64,000 nt of DNA from Oscillospiraceae bacterium (GTDB lineage: Bacteria > Bacillota > Clostridia > Oscillospirales > Acutalibacteraceae): assembly GCA_029012445.1 (NCBI GenBank), contig JAQXMC010000002.1, positions 1 through 64,000 on the forward strand, read 5' to 3'. Positions 52,114 to 61,772 of the stretch are shown piece after piece. The notes below the pieces were generated by a model. The model saw only the letters and a program-made list of their open reading frames with translations, was not told where the DNA came from and ran no database searches. The number at the start of each line of letters is the position of its first letter. The stretch's first letter is position 1. The translations under genes and the position numbers were made by a program.

Positions 52114-53556
52114 ATGAACATTTCAATGATCTTTTATATACTCGGCTGGGTGCTTTGCACGGAAGCTGGCGCAATGCTTTTCCCCTGCATCATCTCAGTA
52201 ATATATTCAGAAACGACCGGAATATATTATCTGATAACACTCGCCGTCTGTCTTGTGACAGGGCTTGCGATAATTTTCAGAAAGCCGAAAAACACAAGGT
52301 TTTACGCCAAGGAGGGCTTCGCAATAGTCGCTCTGAGCTGGATAGTCATGAGTCTTATCGGAGCCGTTCCTCTTTGCATAAGCGGCGATATCCCATCGTT
52401 CATGTCGGCTCTTTTTGAAACCGTTTCCGGCTTCACAACGACCGGCGCAACCAACCTGACGGATATTGACGCGCTTTCCAGAACAAGTCTTTTCTGGCGC
52501 AGCGAAACTCACTGGATCGGCGGAATGGGAGTTCTTGTCCTGATACTGACGCTCCTGCCGATAGCCGGCGGTCAGAATATTCAGCTGATGAGAGCCGAAA
52601 GCCCCGGCCCGACGGTCGATAAGTTCAAGCCGAGACTCAGACACACGGCAATGATACTTTATATCATATATTTCATCATGACCGTTATCGAAATAATGTT
52701 TCTGCTTTTCGGCGGTCTTTCAATGTTCGACGCTGTCACCATAGCTTTCAGCACAGCGGGAACCGGCGGCTTCACAGCCTCAAACGCCGGAATAAATGCT
52801 TTTCACAGCTCATATATAGAAATAGTGCTGACGGTATTTATGATACTTTTCAGCGTGAACTTTTCGTTCTATTACATGATGCTGGCGCGCCGCTTCAAAG
52901 ACGCACTCAAAAACAGCGAGGTCTGGACATATCTCGGCATTATCTTAACCTCCGGAATCATAATCTCGCTGAACATATATAAAATGTTCCCGAGCGTTAA
53001 GGACACGCTGAGAAACGCTTTCTTTGCGGTCTCCTCAATCATATCAACAACCGGCTTCTGCACGGCTGACTTTGACAAATGGCCCCAGCTTTCAAGGCTG
53101 ATTCTTGTTTTGCTGATGTTCTTCGGAGCCTGCGCCGGAAGCACCGGCGGCGGTATAAAAATATCGAGGATAATGGTTATGGTCAAGAGCGCTGTCAGCG
53201 AGGTCAGACACACCATCCACCCGAAAAGCGTTAACGCAATCAAGTTCAGCGGCAAACGGGTTCCGACCGAAACGGTCAGAAACATCAAATCGTTCTTTAT
53301 CATTGAAATGATAATACTCGCCGCTTCGGCTCTCGTTGTCAGCCTTGATAATTTTGACTCGACCTCGACCGTCACTGCGGTCATAACATGTATGCAAAAT
53401 GTCGGACCCGGTCTTAACGCAGTCGGCCCGACCGGCAATTTCGCTTCATTTTCAGTGCTGTCGAAAATAGTTCTGATTTTCGATATGCTCGCCGGAAGGC
53501 TTGAGATAATGCCGCTTCTTGTGCTCTTCTCCCCCTCCGCATGGAAGAAAAATTAA
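52114..53556 (+). CDS. trkH: Potassium uptake transmembrane protein TrkH/KtrB
   Basis: The 480-residue membrane protein has the four pore-loop repeats of the superfamily of K+ transporters, each with the selectivity-filter glycine: SGFTTTGATNL, STAGTGGFTASNAG, STTGFCTADF and MQNVGPGLNAVGP. The intramembrane segment CAGSTGGGIKISRIMV is also family-typical. It imports K+ with TrkA as its regulatory ring. AGGCTCAAG precedes the ATG. Confidence 0.95.
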   Translation: MNISMIFYILGWVLCTEAGAMLFPCIISVIYSETTGIYYLITLAVCLVTGLAIIFRKPKNTRFYAKEGFAIVALSWIVMSLIGAVPLCISGDIPSFMSALFETVSGFTTTGATNLTDIDALSRTSLFWRSETHWIGGMGVLVLILTLLPIAGGQNIQLMRAESPGPTVDKFKPRLRHTAMILYIIYFIMTVIEIMFLLFGGLSMFDAVTIAFSTAGTGGFTASNAGINAFHSSYIEIVLTVFMILFSVNFSFYYMMLARRFKDALKNSEVWTYLGIILTSGIIISLNIYKMFPSVKDTLRNAFFAVSSIISTTGFCTADFDKWPQLSRLILVLLMFFGACAGSTGGGIKISRIMVMVKSAVSEVRHTIHPKSVNAIKFSGKRVPTETVRNIKSFFIIEMIILAASALVVSLDNFDSTSTVTAVITCMQNVGPGLNAVGPTGNFASFSVLSKIVLIFDMLAGRLEIMPLLVLFSPSAWKKN

Positions 53557-53656
53557 GCGAAAATTCATCCGTACCGCATATTAAAATCAAGGAAATCAGA
53601 CTCGTTAAAATTTTTAACAGTCATGAAAAATAAACTAACTGAAAAGGAGAATTTCT

Positions 53657-54373
53657 ATGGCATTCATTTATGCGAGCTGCGCTTTAGGCGCAATATGTTT
53701 GATTTCATTTTTGGTCAACTTCAACAAGAAAAGAACGGTTATCGGCGTTTTCAACAAAATGACGGTTTCGATCTTCTTTATCATGACCGCATTCTTCGGT
53801 ATCCTTCACAGTATGGATAAAATCGGAGATCCCTCGATCATAAAGTACGGTCTTCTCGTTCTTATCGGCCTTGTGTTCGGTATGCTCGGCGACATATATC
53901 TCGATCAGAAATGGGTCTATCCCAACGACGAGAAAAAGTATCTCTACGCCGGCTTTATCACCTTCGCTATCGGCCATATATTCTACATAACCGCACTCGC
54001 CGTCAAAGCGCAGCTTAAATTCGTTTATGTTCTGCTCGGCGCCTGCGTCGGTCTTCTTGTTGTTATAGTCAATATATTTATCGAGAAGTTTACGACTCAG
54101 AACTTCGGTGAATACAGATTTATCGTCATGCTCTATTCGCTTCTTGTCGGCACAACACCCGGCGTTGCTCTCGTTGCCACGATCATGACACACGGCGAGC
54201 CCGCATTTATCGTCTTTTTGATCGGTGCAGTATTCTTCCTGCTTTCCGATATCGTCCTTTCACCAATGTATTTCTCAAAAGGCAAGAACACTCCTGTCAA
54301 CTTCGTGATTAACCATGTCACATATTATATCGGTCAGTATATGTTCGCTCTGTCGATCATCTTTCTGAAGTAA
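53657..54373 (+). CDS. YhhN-family membrane protein (lysoplasmalogenase-like)
   Basis: The 238-residue protein has about eight hydrophobic helices and the two acidic motifs of the YhhN/TMEM86 family: GMLGDIYLDQKW and FFLLSDIVLSPMYF. Mammalian TMEM86B hydrolyses lysoplasmalogens; bacterial members are less studied. Clostridia often contain plasmalogens, so the activity would make sense, but it is inferred. The ribosome binding site is AAAAGGAG. It lies 100 nt after trkH and is followed by a strong terminator. Confidence 0.85.
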   Translation: MAFIYASCALGAICLISFLVNFNKKRTVIGVFNKMTVSIFFIMTAFFGILHSMDKIGDPSIIKYGLLVLIGLVFGMLGDIYLDQKWVYPNDEKKYLYAGFITFAIGHIFYITALAVKAQLKFVYVLLGACVGLLVVIVNIFIEKFTTQNFGEYRFIVMLYSLLVGTTPGVALVATIMTHGEPAFIVFLIGAVFFLLSDIVLSPMYFSKGKNTPVNFVINHVTYYIGQYMFALSIIFLK

Positions 54374-54389
54374 TCATATAAAAATTCAG

Positions 54390-54419
54390 CACGCACCTGC
54401 TTAGCAGGTGCGTGTTTTT
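54390..54419 (+). terminator. Rho-independent terminator after the YhhN-family gene
   Basis: CACGCACCTGC (54390-54400), loop TTA, GCAGGTGCGTG (54404-54414), then TTTTTG. Confidence 0.92.
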
Positions 54420-54438
54420 GCCGGTTAAAAACCACCTG

Positions 54439-54479
54439 ATAGTCTGAGCCTCCCGCTTTTCGCGGGAGGCTCAGACTAT
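54439..54479. terminator. 18-bp perfect hairpin at the 3' end of the GH31 gene
   Basis: ATAGTCTGAGCCTCCCGC (54439-54456), loop TTTTC, GCGGGAGGCTCAGACTAT (54462-54479). It lies between two convergent genes; the following tracts are only moderately T-rich on either strand. Confidence 0.75.
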
Positions 54480-54499
54480 TATTCTTTAATTATATGCTT

Positions 54500-56905
54500 T
54501 TATTTCAAGCTCAATATTTCTTCTATCGGACCTCTGAACGGCTCTGAGCAAGGAATGGGCCTGCTCGGATCTTCAATGACTTTCTTATATTTCTTGAGCT
54601 TGAGGTCATTCTGACACTGGAATTTGGATATCGTTTCGATCAGCGCCTCACGCTTATCCGCATTGCCCTTGATAACATAGTTGACAAGCTCGACCTCAAC
54701 CGTCTCGTTCCGTCTGACCTTGAAGATATCGACTGAAACAAAATCGTTTGTCTTGCTGCTGAGCTCAAGGCGCTTGTCGCCTCTTGAAACGATTATCTTG
54801 TCACAGCTTTTAACATCCTTGAACAATAGCTCATAATTTCTCTTATCAGGAACTACGCTTGAATCTCCGTCCGGAGCCGAAATTGTGAATCTGAGCGACG
54901 AACCGCTTGAGAGCACCTTAAAGCGCGTTATTGCGAACTTGCCGTTCTCATATTCGTTCGTTTCACCGTCGTCCTCATACATATCAAAGCTGCCCGCGCC
55001 CGAATAGATCATAATCTGCATATCGGCGGGATTTTTCCAGTCGTTGGTTTCATAGTGCGCTCCGAGAGGAATTATCGCTCCCTCTTTTGCGAGGACCGGA
55101 ATGCTTTCAAGGCCTCTGTAAAGCGTATATTCCCTGCCGCCGGTGTAAACTCTGCCGTTATATATATCAGTAAATTTACCCTTCGGCAACCAGACACTGA
55201 CCTTGGCCATGTTGGTCTTCGGGTTTCTCTTTTCAGTTATCGGGGCGACGATAAGCTCCGATCCGAACGCATATTCGTTTGGATAGCTGTATGCCTTTTT
55301 CTCATCGGGATACTGATAATACAGCGGCTCGCATATAGCTATGCCGTCCTTGTGGGTTCTGTAATTCATCGAATAGAGATAGGGAATCATTTTGTGTCTG
55401 GTACGCAGGCACTCGGTTGCGATATTCTCAACCTCGCCCTTGAATTTCCAAGGCTCCTTGCCCATGAACTCGTTTTGCGTTGAGTGAAGTCTCATTATCG
55501 GGCTGTAAAGCCCGAACTGCACCCAACGAAGATAAAGCTCATCGTCCTTGCGGCCCCAATGATGTCCGCCGATGTCATGGCTCCACCATGTGTAACCGAC
55601 ATTGGCTGCGTTAGCGGTGAAATAAGGCTGAAAATCAAGGCACTTCCAGCTGATGGTCGTATCGCCCGAAAATCCGAGCGGGTAACGGTGAGAGCCTATC
55701 TGAGCGTACCTTGAAAGAATAAGCGGCCGTTTATTGCCTCGGCGCGAATAAAGATAATGGTAGTGATTGAGCGCCCACAGCGGATCGAGATTTTTTATCT
55801 TTGTGTTCTTGCCCTGCTGCCAGTCGATCCACCAAAAATCAACGCCGTCCTCCTCATAAGGCTTGTGAAGAACATCAAAATATGCCTGGACATATCTCTT
55901 GCTCGTGATGTCAAACGGGATATGCTCCTTTGTGTTCGGATTTATTCCCATTCTCTGCGCAAACTCGGGATACATATCCTCAAACGGACGAACTCCCTGA
56001 GCCGGATGAACATTGAGCGTGACCTTGAAATTGTGATCCTTGAGCCACTTCAGAAAGCCCTTGTAATCGGGGAAAAGCTCCGTGTTCCAGCTGTATCCCG
56101 TCCAGCCGTCCGGCTGAACGGCATTGTTTATAGCCTTGGGCGGAAACTCATTGAACCGGAATTTGCCGTCATCACCGAAGCGAGTCAGATCAACCCAGTG
56201 CCAGTCCATATCGACAGTCGCAACCGTTATCGGAATCTTGCGGTCGATAAATTTCTGCATAAGGTCGATATATTCCTGCTGACTGTAAGCTTTATAGCGG
56301 GACCACCAGTTGCCCAGGCAGTATCTCGGAACGAGCGGCACCTTTCCGCAAAGAGAATAAAGAGCGTTGACGCAGTCTCTGTAAGCATGACCGTATGCAA
56401 AGTAATATTCATCTTTTACTGTGGGCTTTCTCTCGGAAATGCTGAAATCCTCGGCAATAATGTGGGATTTTGTGTCGTCAAGCACGGTCACGCCCTCGGT
56501 TGATATAAGGCCGTTCTCAAGTCTGACCGCTCCGAAGGTGAAGTCCAGCGTTCTGTATGTGCCTTTAAGATTACCTTTGCTGTAATCAGTGACGGTTTTC
56601 CCGTCGGATAGGGTAACGCTCAGCATTTTATGAGACTTGAGATTATATTCAAAAGCGGTCTTTGCGGTGATTATTTTCACATTATAGCCGTTCTGAACGA
56701 TCTTATATTCCGGTCTGTCAAAGTCTCTGTACCACACGCACTGAGTCGGCTCGTCGGTGAAGCTTGAATTTTTATCGACCTCCACTCTGAGAAGTCTGTC
56801 GGAAAGCACGCTGAATCGGACATCTCCTCTGATAATAATGTGGCTTTCCGAGGTTGCGCTTTTTCTTTCAAAAGAAAGATATTCTCTGAAAAAGTCGTTT
56901 GCCAT
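54500..56905 (-). CDS. GH31 family glycosidase (alpha-glucosidase type), cytoplasmic
   Basis: The 801-residue protein has an N-terminal beta domain, the (beta/alpha)8 barrel and C-terminal beta domains of GH31. Visible sites: LGNWWSRYKAYSQQEYIDLM, ITVATVDMDWHWVD, the nucleophile in GVDFWWIDWQQGKN, the acid/base Asp in GFSGDTTISWKCL, and WWSHDIGGHHWGRKDDELY. The long C-terminal region past residue 600 includes IMIYSGAGSFDMYEDDGETN. There is no signal peptide. The enzyme should cleave alpha-linked glucose or xylose from imported oligosaccharides; specificity cannot be assigned. Start ATG is preceded by AAAGGAG; it is the last gene of the long minus-strand run. Confidence 0.92.
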   Translation of the reverse strand: MANDFFREYLSFERKSATSESHIIIRGDVRFSVLSDRLLRVEVDKNSSFTDEPTQCVWYRDFDRPEYKIVQNGYNVKIITAKTAFEYNLKSHKMLSVTLSDGKTVTDYSKGNLKGTYRTLDFTFGAVRLENGLISTEGVTVLDDTKSHIIAEDFSISERKPTVKDEYYFAYGHAYRDCVNALYSLCGKVPLVPRYCLGNWWSRYKAYSQQEYIDLMQKFIDRKIPITVATVDMDWHWVDLTRFGDDGKFRFNEFPPKAINNAVQPDGWTGYSWNTELFPDYKGFLKWLKDHNFKVTLNVHPAQGVRPFEDMYPEFAQRMGINPNTKEHIPFDITSKRYVQAYFDVLHKPYEEDGVDFWWIDWQQGKNTKIKNLDPLWALNHYHYLYSRRGNKRPLILSRYAQIGSHRYPLGFSGDTTISWKCLDFQPYFTANAANVGYTWWSHDIGGHHWGRKDDELYLRWVQFGLYSPIMRLHSTQNEFMGKEPWKFKGEVENIATECLRTRHKMIPYLYSMNYRTHKDGIAICEPLYYQYPDEKKAYSYPNEYAFGSELIVAPITEKRNPKTNMAKVSVWLPKGKFTDIYNGRVYTGGREYTLYRGLESIPVLAKEGAIIPLGAHYETNDWKNPADMQIMIYSGAGSFDMYEDDGETNEYENGKFAITRFKVLSSGSSLRFTISAPDGDSSVVPDKRNYELLFKDVKSCDKIIVSRGDKRLELSSKTNDFVSVDIFKVRRNETVEVELVNYVIKGNADKREALIETISKFQCQNDLKLKKYKKVIEDPSRPIPCSEPFRGPIEEILSLK

Positions 56906-56919
56906 TATTTTTTCTCCTT

Positions 56920-57099
56920 TCAGTTCTGTTTCTCCACTATCTTATACTCATTGTCTATTCTGAAATACGGGCACTCCTTATATGAGCCGTGCAGAAAATG
57001 CTCCATTTCGTCCATGTCAATATCGACATCGCAGATATTTTCGCCGTATTCTTCATCATAAACATAGTTTAAGCAAAATTCGCAGTTTTTCTTATACAT
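56920..57099 (-). CDS. 59-residue DUF6472-like zinc-finger protein
   Basis: An ATG at 57099 follows AAGGAG and the frame ends in TGA at 56922-56920, 14 nt before the GH31 start. The product begins MYKKNCEFCLNYVYDEEYGE and ends CPYFRIDNEYKIVEKQN. Cysteines in NCEFC, ENICD and KECPYF could bind one zinc ion. This pattern is familiar from the small DUF6472 family of Clostridia, whose role is unknown. It lies 9 nt after alr, so it is co-transcribed. Its size makes automated gene calling likely to miss it. Confidence 0.85.
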   Translation of the reverse strand: MYKKNCEFCLNYVYDEEYGENICDVDIDMDEMEHFLHGSYKECPYFRIDNEYKIVEKQN

Positions 57100-57108
57100 G
57101 GCGTCTCC

Positions 57109-58302
57109 TTATATCGTCTCTTCAAGATAATCGAGCACACGCACTATTCTGCCGTGTTCAAAATAGATCCTCGGAACGCGTCTTGCGAAGCCGCAGATAA
57201 ACTCATAATTGAAAGTGCCGGCCTTCTCGCTCATTTCCTCAAAGGTTATTTCGTCGTCTCCGTCCTTGCCGAAAACGGTCACGATATCACCCTGACAAAC
57301 ATCGGGAATATCCGTCACATCGACCATCATCTGATCCATGCATATCCTGCCGACGATTTTAGCTCTTTTTCCCCTTATCAGCACCTCGCCCTTTGATGAC
57401 AGCGACCTGTAATAGCCGTCAGCGTAGCCGAGGGAAACTGTTGCTATTTTCGTTCCCTTTTTCGCCGTGTATGTCGAGCCGTAGCTTATCGGCGTATCCT
57501 TTTTCACGGTCTTGACATATACTACACGGCTTTTTATTTCCATTGCAGGGCGAAGGTCAATAGCGCTCTTGTCAACCTGCTCCGACGGATAAAGTCCGTA
57601 CATGACTATACCTGCTCTGACCATATCAAGATATCCGTCCGGAATGTCGACGATTCCGGCGCTGTTGCAGATATGCCTGATCGGAATGTTTATGCCCCTT
57701 TTCTCAAGCTCCGAAAGTATATGGAAGAACTTTCTTTCCTGCTGCTCGGCCGAAGCCTTATCGGCGCTGTCGGCGCAGGCAAAGTGCGAAAAAATTCCCT
57801 CAATGTTTATATTCGGAAGCTTTGATATTTTCTCTATCTCGTCAAGGCTTTCGTCATCGGCGTCGAAGCCGATTCTGCCCATTCCGGTGTCTATCTTTAT
57901 GTGGATATTCGCCGTGACGCCGCACATGACCGCAACATCGGACAGAAACTTCGCCGTTTCATATTGAAAAACAGTCGTTGTTATGCCATATTTCATGACG
58001 CCCTCGAAATCACCGGGAAAAACATAGCCGAGAATGAGTATCGGCTCTCTTATTCCTCCCTTTCGAAGCACGACCGCCTCCCGGTAGGTTGACACGCCGA
58101 AGCCGTAGACCAGCTTCTCCTTGCTTAAATATCTTGCTATCGGAATAGAGCCGTGGCCGTAACCGTCGGCTTTTATGACGGCGAGTATCTTCGTATCCTC
58201 ACCGACTTTTTTTCTTATTGCCTCTAAATTATGCTTTATGTTATCAAGATTTATCTGAGCATAAGCTCTTAAATTTTCAAACACCGGATCCACCTGCTTC
58301 AT
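57109..58302 (-). CDS. alr: Alanine racemase
   Basis: The 397-residue PLP enzyme makes D-alanine for peptidoglycan. The PLP lysine is in ILAVIKADGYGHGSIPIAR; the second catalytic base, Tyr, is in TPISYGSTYTAKKG; SLGYADGYYRSL and GRICMDQMMVDVTDI are the other family signatures. Length is slightly above the usual 370-390. It overlaps the upstream phosphomutase stop by ATGA. Confidence 0.97.
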   Translation of the reverse strand: MKQVDPVFENLRAYAQINLDNIKHNLEAIRKKVGEDTKILAVIKADGYGHGSIPIARYLSKEKLVYGFGVSTYREAVVLRKGGIREPILILGYVFPGDFEGVMKYGITTTVFQYETAKFLSDVAVMCGVTANIHIKIDTGMGRIGFDADDESLDEIEKISKLPNINIEGIFSHFACADSADKASAEQQERKFFHILSELEKRGINIPIRHICNSAGIVDIPDGYLDMVRAGIVMYGLYPSEQVDKSAIDLRPAMEIKSRVVYVKTVKKDTPISYGSTYTAKKGTKIATVSLGYADGYYRSLSSKGEVLIRGKRAKIVGRICMDQMMVDVTDIPDVCQGDIVTVFGKDGDDEITFEEMSEKAGTFNYEFICGFARRVPRIYFEHGRIVRVLDYLEETI

Positions 58303-59819
58303 TTTAAAAAGTCTTTTATTGCGGTAATGTCCAAGCCGTCATAATTCTCCAGGAATTTCAAAAGATGCCCGGCGATAATTCTGACTCCTCCGGCGCTGTC
58401 GCTTTCGATGTTGAGCGGCATTATCGGATCATGCACGCTGAGCCTGAGAAGAAACCAGCCGTCTCCGTTTTCCTTGCCGAAATTGACGCGCACTCCCTCG
58501 CGGTTATCGTCGGCGATCAGCCATCCGTCCGCACTTTGAGCGTACCTTTCAAGCTCCTTAATCACCTTTTCACCATAGGCTCTGAAGTCCTCGGCGAGTA
58601 TTCTGAATCTGAATTCTTGAGCTTCGGCAGGCTCCTCAAGCTCCGCTATGAGCGAATCGATTGTCCTGCCCTGTTTGCCGAGCTGCGCCATTTTGATGAT
58701 TATCTTCATCATCAGATAAGCTCCGTCGTCGAGATAATAGTTCTCTCTGAATGCGGCATGACCTGAGGTCTCCATAGCGAGAGGGCAGTTCACTCCGCTT
58801 TCATTCAGTTCGATCTGACGGTCTATAACATTCTTATATCCGCGTTTATATCTGTAATGTACGCCGCCGAGCTTCTGCTCGATGAATTTTTTAAGCCCGC
58901 TTGAAGTGACGCTGTCCGTGACGACGGTTCCGCCCTCGTTGCCCTCGAGCGCAATAGCCGAGGCAAGAGCCACCAGCCTGTTGCGGTTGATCTCCTTTCC
59001 GTTAGCGTCAACGCAGCCGGCTCTGTCAACATCTGTGTCGAATATAACGCCGAGATCGGCTTTGCCCGCAAGAGTCGCTTCGCATATTGCCTGCATCGCA
59101 GCGGGATTTTCAGGGTTCGGAATGTGGTTCGGGAACATCCCGTCCGGCTCAAGATAGCGGCTCATCGAGGTGTCGGCACCGAGCGGAGAAAGAACATCTC
59201 TCGCAAAAAAGCCGCCCACTCCGTTGCCGGCGTCAACTGCGATCTTATAGCCCTTGAGCGGATGCTCGTAGTCGTCAGCGTTGACCTGTTTTTTTATCAT
59301 GCTGCGGAGATTTGCCGCATACTGCGACATATAATCGGCTGTGACGACCTCGCCGGCCTCATTTTTAAATATGTTTTCTTCGTTCTGCGCATATTCGAGT
59401 ATAGCCTCGATATCGCTGCCCTCAAGTCCGCCCTGACGGGTGAAAAATTTGAGTCCGTTCCTGTGATAGGGGTGATGGCTCGCCGTTATCTGAACCGCCG
59501 CGTCGCAGCCGAGATCGACGGTCGTCATAAACATGGCCGGCGTTGAGGCAAGCGAGCAGTCAACGACCGTGAAGCCGCTTTTTGTCAGCGCCGATATGAC
59601 CTGCTTTTTTATTCTTTCGGCTGAAATTCTCGAATCATGGCCGACCGAAACCCTGCAGTTATCTTTTTCAATGCGCTCCCTCAGCCACTTTGCGAAAGCG
59701 GCAGTCATTCGGAACACATTTTCGTCCGTCAGATCAAGAGGCTCGTCTTTCACGGCGTCAACCGCAACGCCTCTGATGTCTGTTCCGCTTTTAAAATGCT
59801 TCCAGTATTTACCGAGCAC
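58299..59819 (-). CDS. Phosphomannomutase/phosphoglucomutase
   Basis: The 506-residue alpha-D-phosphohexomutase has the phosphoserine loop QITASHHPYHRNGLKFF, metal loop GVIFDTDVDRAGCVD, sugar loop AMETSGHAAF and C-terminal region with DNREGVRVNF. It interconverts hexose-1- and -6-phosphates. The start is GTG at 59819 with AAAGGAGGAG upstream, directly after the DUF2461 stop. Length and domains do not separate ManB from Pgm activity, so no gene symbol is given. Relation to glmM, also in this window, is only at superfamily level. Confidence 0.92.
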   Translation of the reverse strand: MLGKYWKHFKSGTDIRGVAVDAVKDEPLDLTDENVFRMTAAFAKWLRERIEKDNCRVSVGHDSRISAERIKKQVISALTKSGFTVVDCSLASTPAMFMTTVDLGCDAAVQITASHHPYHRNGLKFFTRQGGLEGSDIEAILEYAQNEENIFKNEAGEVVTADYMSQYAANLRSMIKKQVNADDYEHPLKGYKIAVDAGNGVGGFFARDVLSPLGADTSMSRYLEPDGMFPNHIPNPENPAAMQAICEATLAGKADLGVIFDTDVDRAGCVDANGKEINRNRLVALASAIALEGNEGGTVVTDSVTSSGLKKFIEQKLGGVHYRYKRGYKNVIDRQIELNESGVNCPLAMETSGHAAFRENYYLDDGAYLMMKIIIKMAQLGKQGRTIDSLIAELEEPAEAQEFRFRILAEDFRAYGEKVIKELERYAQSADGWLIADDNREGVRVNFGKENGDGWFLLRLSVHDPIMPLNIESDSAGGVRIIAGHLLKFLENYDGLDITAIKDFLK

Positions 59820-60512
59820 TTAAACTCCTCCTTTTTCCGTCATTTCTTCAGTGATCTCCAACAAGAATTTATACATTGGCTCAAACGCCTTATAAGCCTT
59901 TTCAAGCTGCTTCTCAACGCTTCCGTCAAATAGCTTTTCAAGCGAACTCAGCGGGGTGATGAAATAAAGCTCCCTTGCGTTGTAATATAATTTCAGCTTC
60001 TGATCTTTGCCCTCGCTTCTATCTTTTTTATAAAGCGAAAGGCTTGGTTCGGCGCCGACGCTTTTTGCGCTTTCAACGGCTTTGAGAAACTCGCCGCCCT
60101 TTTCGTCAAGACGGCGTCTGAAGCACTCCATAGCCGCCGGACGGCAGTCATAGATGCCGACGCCCCAGTTCATTCCGTCGGGCGACGCCTCAAACCACAT
60201 ACAAGGCTGATCGGACCATTGCTTTTTGTGGCGCATGAACATAACCCAGATATGCTCTCTGTAAAGCGACTTATCTTTTGTGTATCTTGTGTCTCTCCTT
60301 ATTCTTGATATCATTTTGCTCGGTATGAGACACATTTCGGGATCAAGATTGCTCATAAGAGGTGAAAGATCGTTTATCAGCGCGTATAACGGTTTCGTCA
60401 CACCCGCCTTTATTTCTTCCTTATGAGCGTCATAGAACGCCTTGCTGTTATTGAATCTGTTTTCGGCAAGCAGCATCATAGTCTCCGGAGAAATACCTTT
60501 AAACTCACTCAT
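59820..60512 (-). CDS. DUF2461 domain protein
   Basis: The 230-residue protein matches the DUF2461 (TIGR02453-like) family: FNNSKAFYDAHKEEIKAGVT at the N-terminus, RIRRDTRYTKDKSLYREHIW and PCMWFEASPDGMNWGVGIY. Family function is unknown; no catalytic motif is recognised. Its ATG overlaps the end of the upstream gene (frame shared ATGAGTGAG) and its stop directly precedes the phosphomutase GTG. Confidence 0.88.
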   Translation of the reverse strand: MSEFKGISPETMMLLAENRFNNSKAFYDAHKEEIKAGVTKPLYALINDLSPLMSNLDPEMCLIPSKMISRIRRDTRYTKDKSLYREHIWVMFMRHKKQWSDQPCMWFEASPDGMNWGVGIYDCRPAAMECFRRRLDEKGGEFLKAVESAKSVGAEPSLSLYKKDRSEGKDQKLKLYYNARELYFITPLSSLEKLFDGSVEKQLEKAYKAFEPMYKFLLEITEEMTEKGGV

Positions 60513-61758
60513 TGGCCTGCATTACCTCCTGAGCGGCGAGAAGAACGCCTATCTTTGACGCATGAAAATCCGTTCCGCCCTGCATCCACACGGCGAACGG
60601 CTCTCTGAGAGGAGCGTCGCCTGAAAGCTCGATCGAAGAGCCGAGTGTGAACGCTCCCGCCGACATGATAACCCGGCAGTCATAGCCCGGCATATCCCAA
60701 GGCTCCGGCGTGACAAACGAATCAATCGGCGAGCCCTTCTGAAGTCCTTTGCAAAAAGCGATCAGATTATCGGGTGTTTCAAGCTTTATCGCCTGGATTA
60801 TATCGTGTCTGATTTCGTCCGGCTCCGGGGTAACTCCGAAGCCCATCAGCTTCATGACCTGTGAGGCGAACACAGCCGTTTTAACAGCCTCGCCCACAAC
60901 TCGCGGCGCATTGTATATGCCCATAAACAGTTCTCTCGACTGGCCGAGCGTTGCGCCGACCTCTCTGCCGAGTCCGGGCGTTGTCAGCCGGCAAGCGCAT
61001 TTTTCGACAAGATCATGTCTGCCGGCGATATAGCCGCCGGTTTTGGCTATCGCTCCGCCGGGATTCTTGATAAGCGATCCCGCAATTAGATCTGCCCCGA
61101 CTGAGACAGGTTCTGTCTTTTCAACAAATTCGCCGTAGCAGTTATCGACCATTACTATAACATTCGGATTTTTTCTCTTTGAAACCTTGACTATCTCGCC
61201 AATTTCATCAACCGAAAGCGACGCTCTTAAATTATATCCTCTCGAACGCTGGATGTATACCATTTTTATTTTGTCGCTGACGGCATTTTCAATCGCCTCA
61301 AGATCTATCCTGCCGTTTTCGTCAAGCTCGACCTGCTCATATTTTATGCCGTAATCTTTAAGGGAGCCCATGCCGTCCTTGCCGGAAAGTCCGATAACGG
61401 GCTGTATTGTGTCATAAGGCGTTCCTGTGACGCAGAGCATGGTGTCGCCTGTCCGCAAAACGCCGAAAAGCGCAACGGCAAGAGTGTGAGTGCCGCAGGT
61501 GAAATTGTGTCTGACTATGGAGTCCTCGGCGCCGACCGCCTGAGCAAACACCTTGTCGATAGTCTCTCTGCCCCTGTCGTCATAACCGTAACCCGTTGAT
61601 TCGGCAAACATAGACTCGCTGACGCGGTTATCAATAAACGCCTTGAGCATTTTCTGCTGATTATACTCGGTGATCTCATCAATTCGGTCAAAATAAGGTC
61701 TGACGCTGACGAGCGCCTTGTCTGATATATCCTTTATCTTATCATTTATATTAAACAT
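60505..61758 (-). CDS. PLP-dependent methionine-gamma-lyase-like protein (aluminium resistance/YnbB family)
   Basis: The 417-residue fold-type I PLP protein has ESTGYGYDDRGRETIDKVFA, NFTCGTHTLAVALFGVLRTG (PLP phosphate site), VMVDNCYGEFVE (Asp for the pyridine nitrogen) and GSLIKNPGGAIAKTGGYIAG with the PLP lysine. It belongs to the family labelled methionine gamma-lyase or aluminium resistance protein (B. subtilis YnbB); the true substrate is unclear. ATG at 61758 follows GGAAAGG; the longer frame adds 13 residues overlapping the GNAT gene. Confidence 0.9.
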   Translation of the reverse strand: MFNINDKIKDISDKALVSVRPYFDRIDEITEYNQQKMLKAFIDNRVSESMFAESTGYGYDDRGRETIDKVFAQAVGAEDSIVRHNFTCGTHTLAVALFGVLRTGDTMLCVTGTPYDTIQPVIGLSGKDGMGSLKDYGIKYEQVELDENGRIDLEAIENAVSDKIKMVYIQRSRGYNLRASLSVDEIGEIVKVSKRKNPNVIVMVDNCYGEFVEKTEPVSVGADLIAGSLIKNPGGAIAKTGGYIAGRHDLVEKCACRLTTPGLGREVGATLGQSRELFMGIYNAPRVVGEAVKTAVFASQVMKLMGFGVTPEPDEIRHDIIQAIKLETPDNLIAFCKGLQKGSPIDSFVTPEPWDMPGYDCRVIMSAGAFTLGSSIELSGDAPLREPFAVWMQGGTDFHASKIGVLLAAQEVMQANE

Positions 61759-61772
61759 GAATTTCCTTTCCG

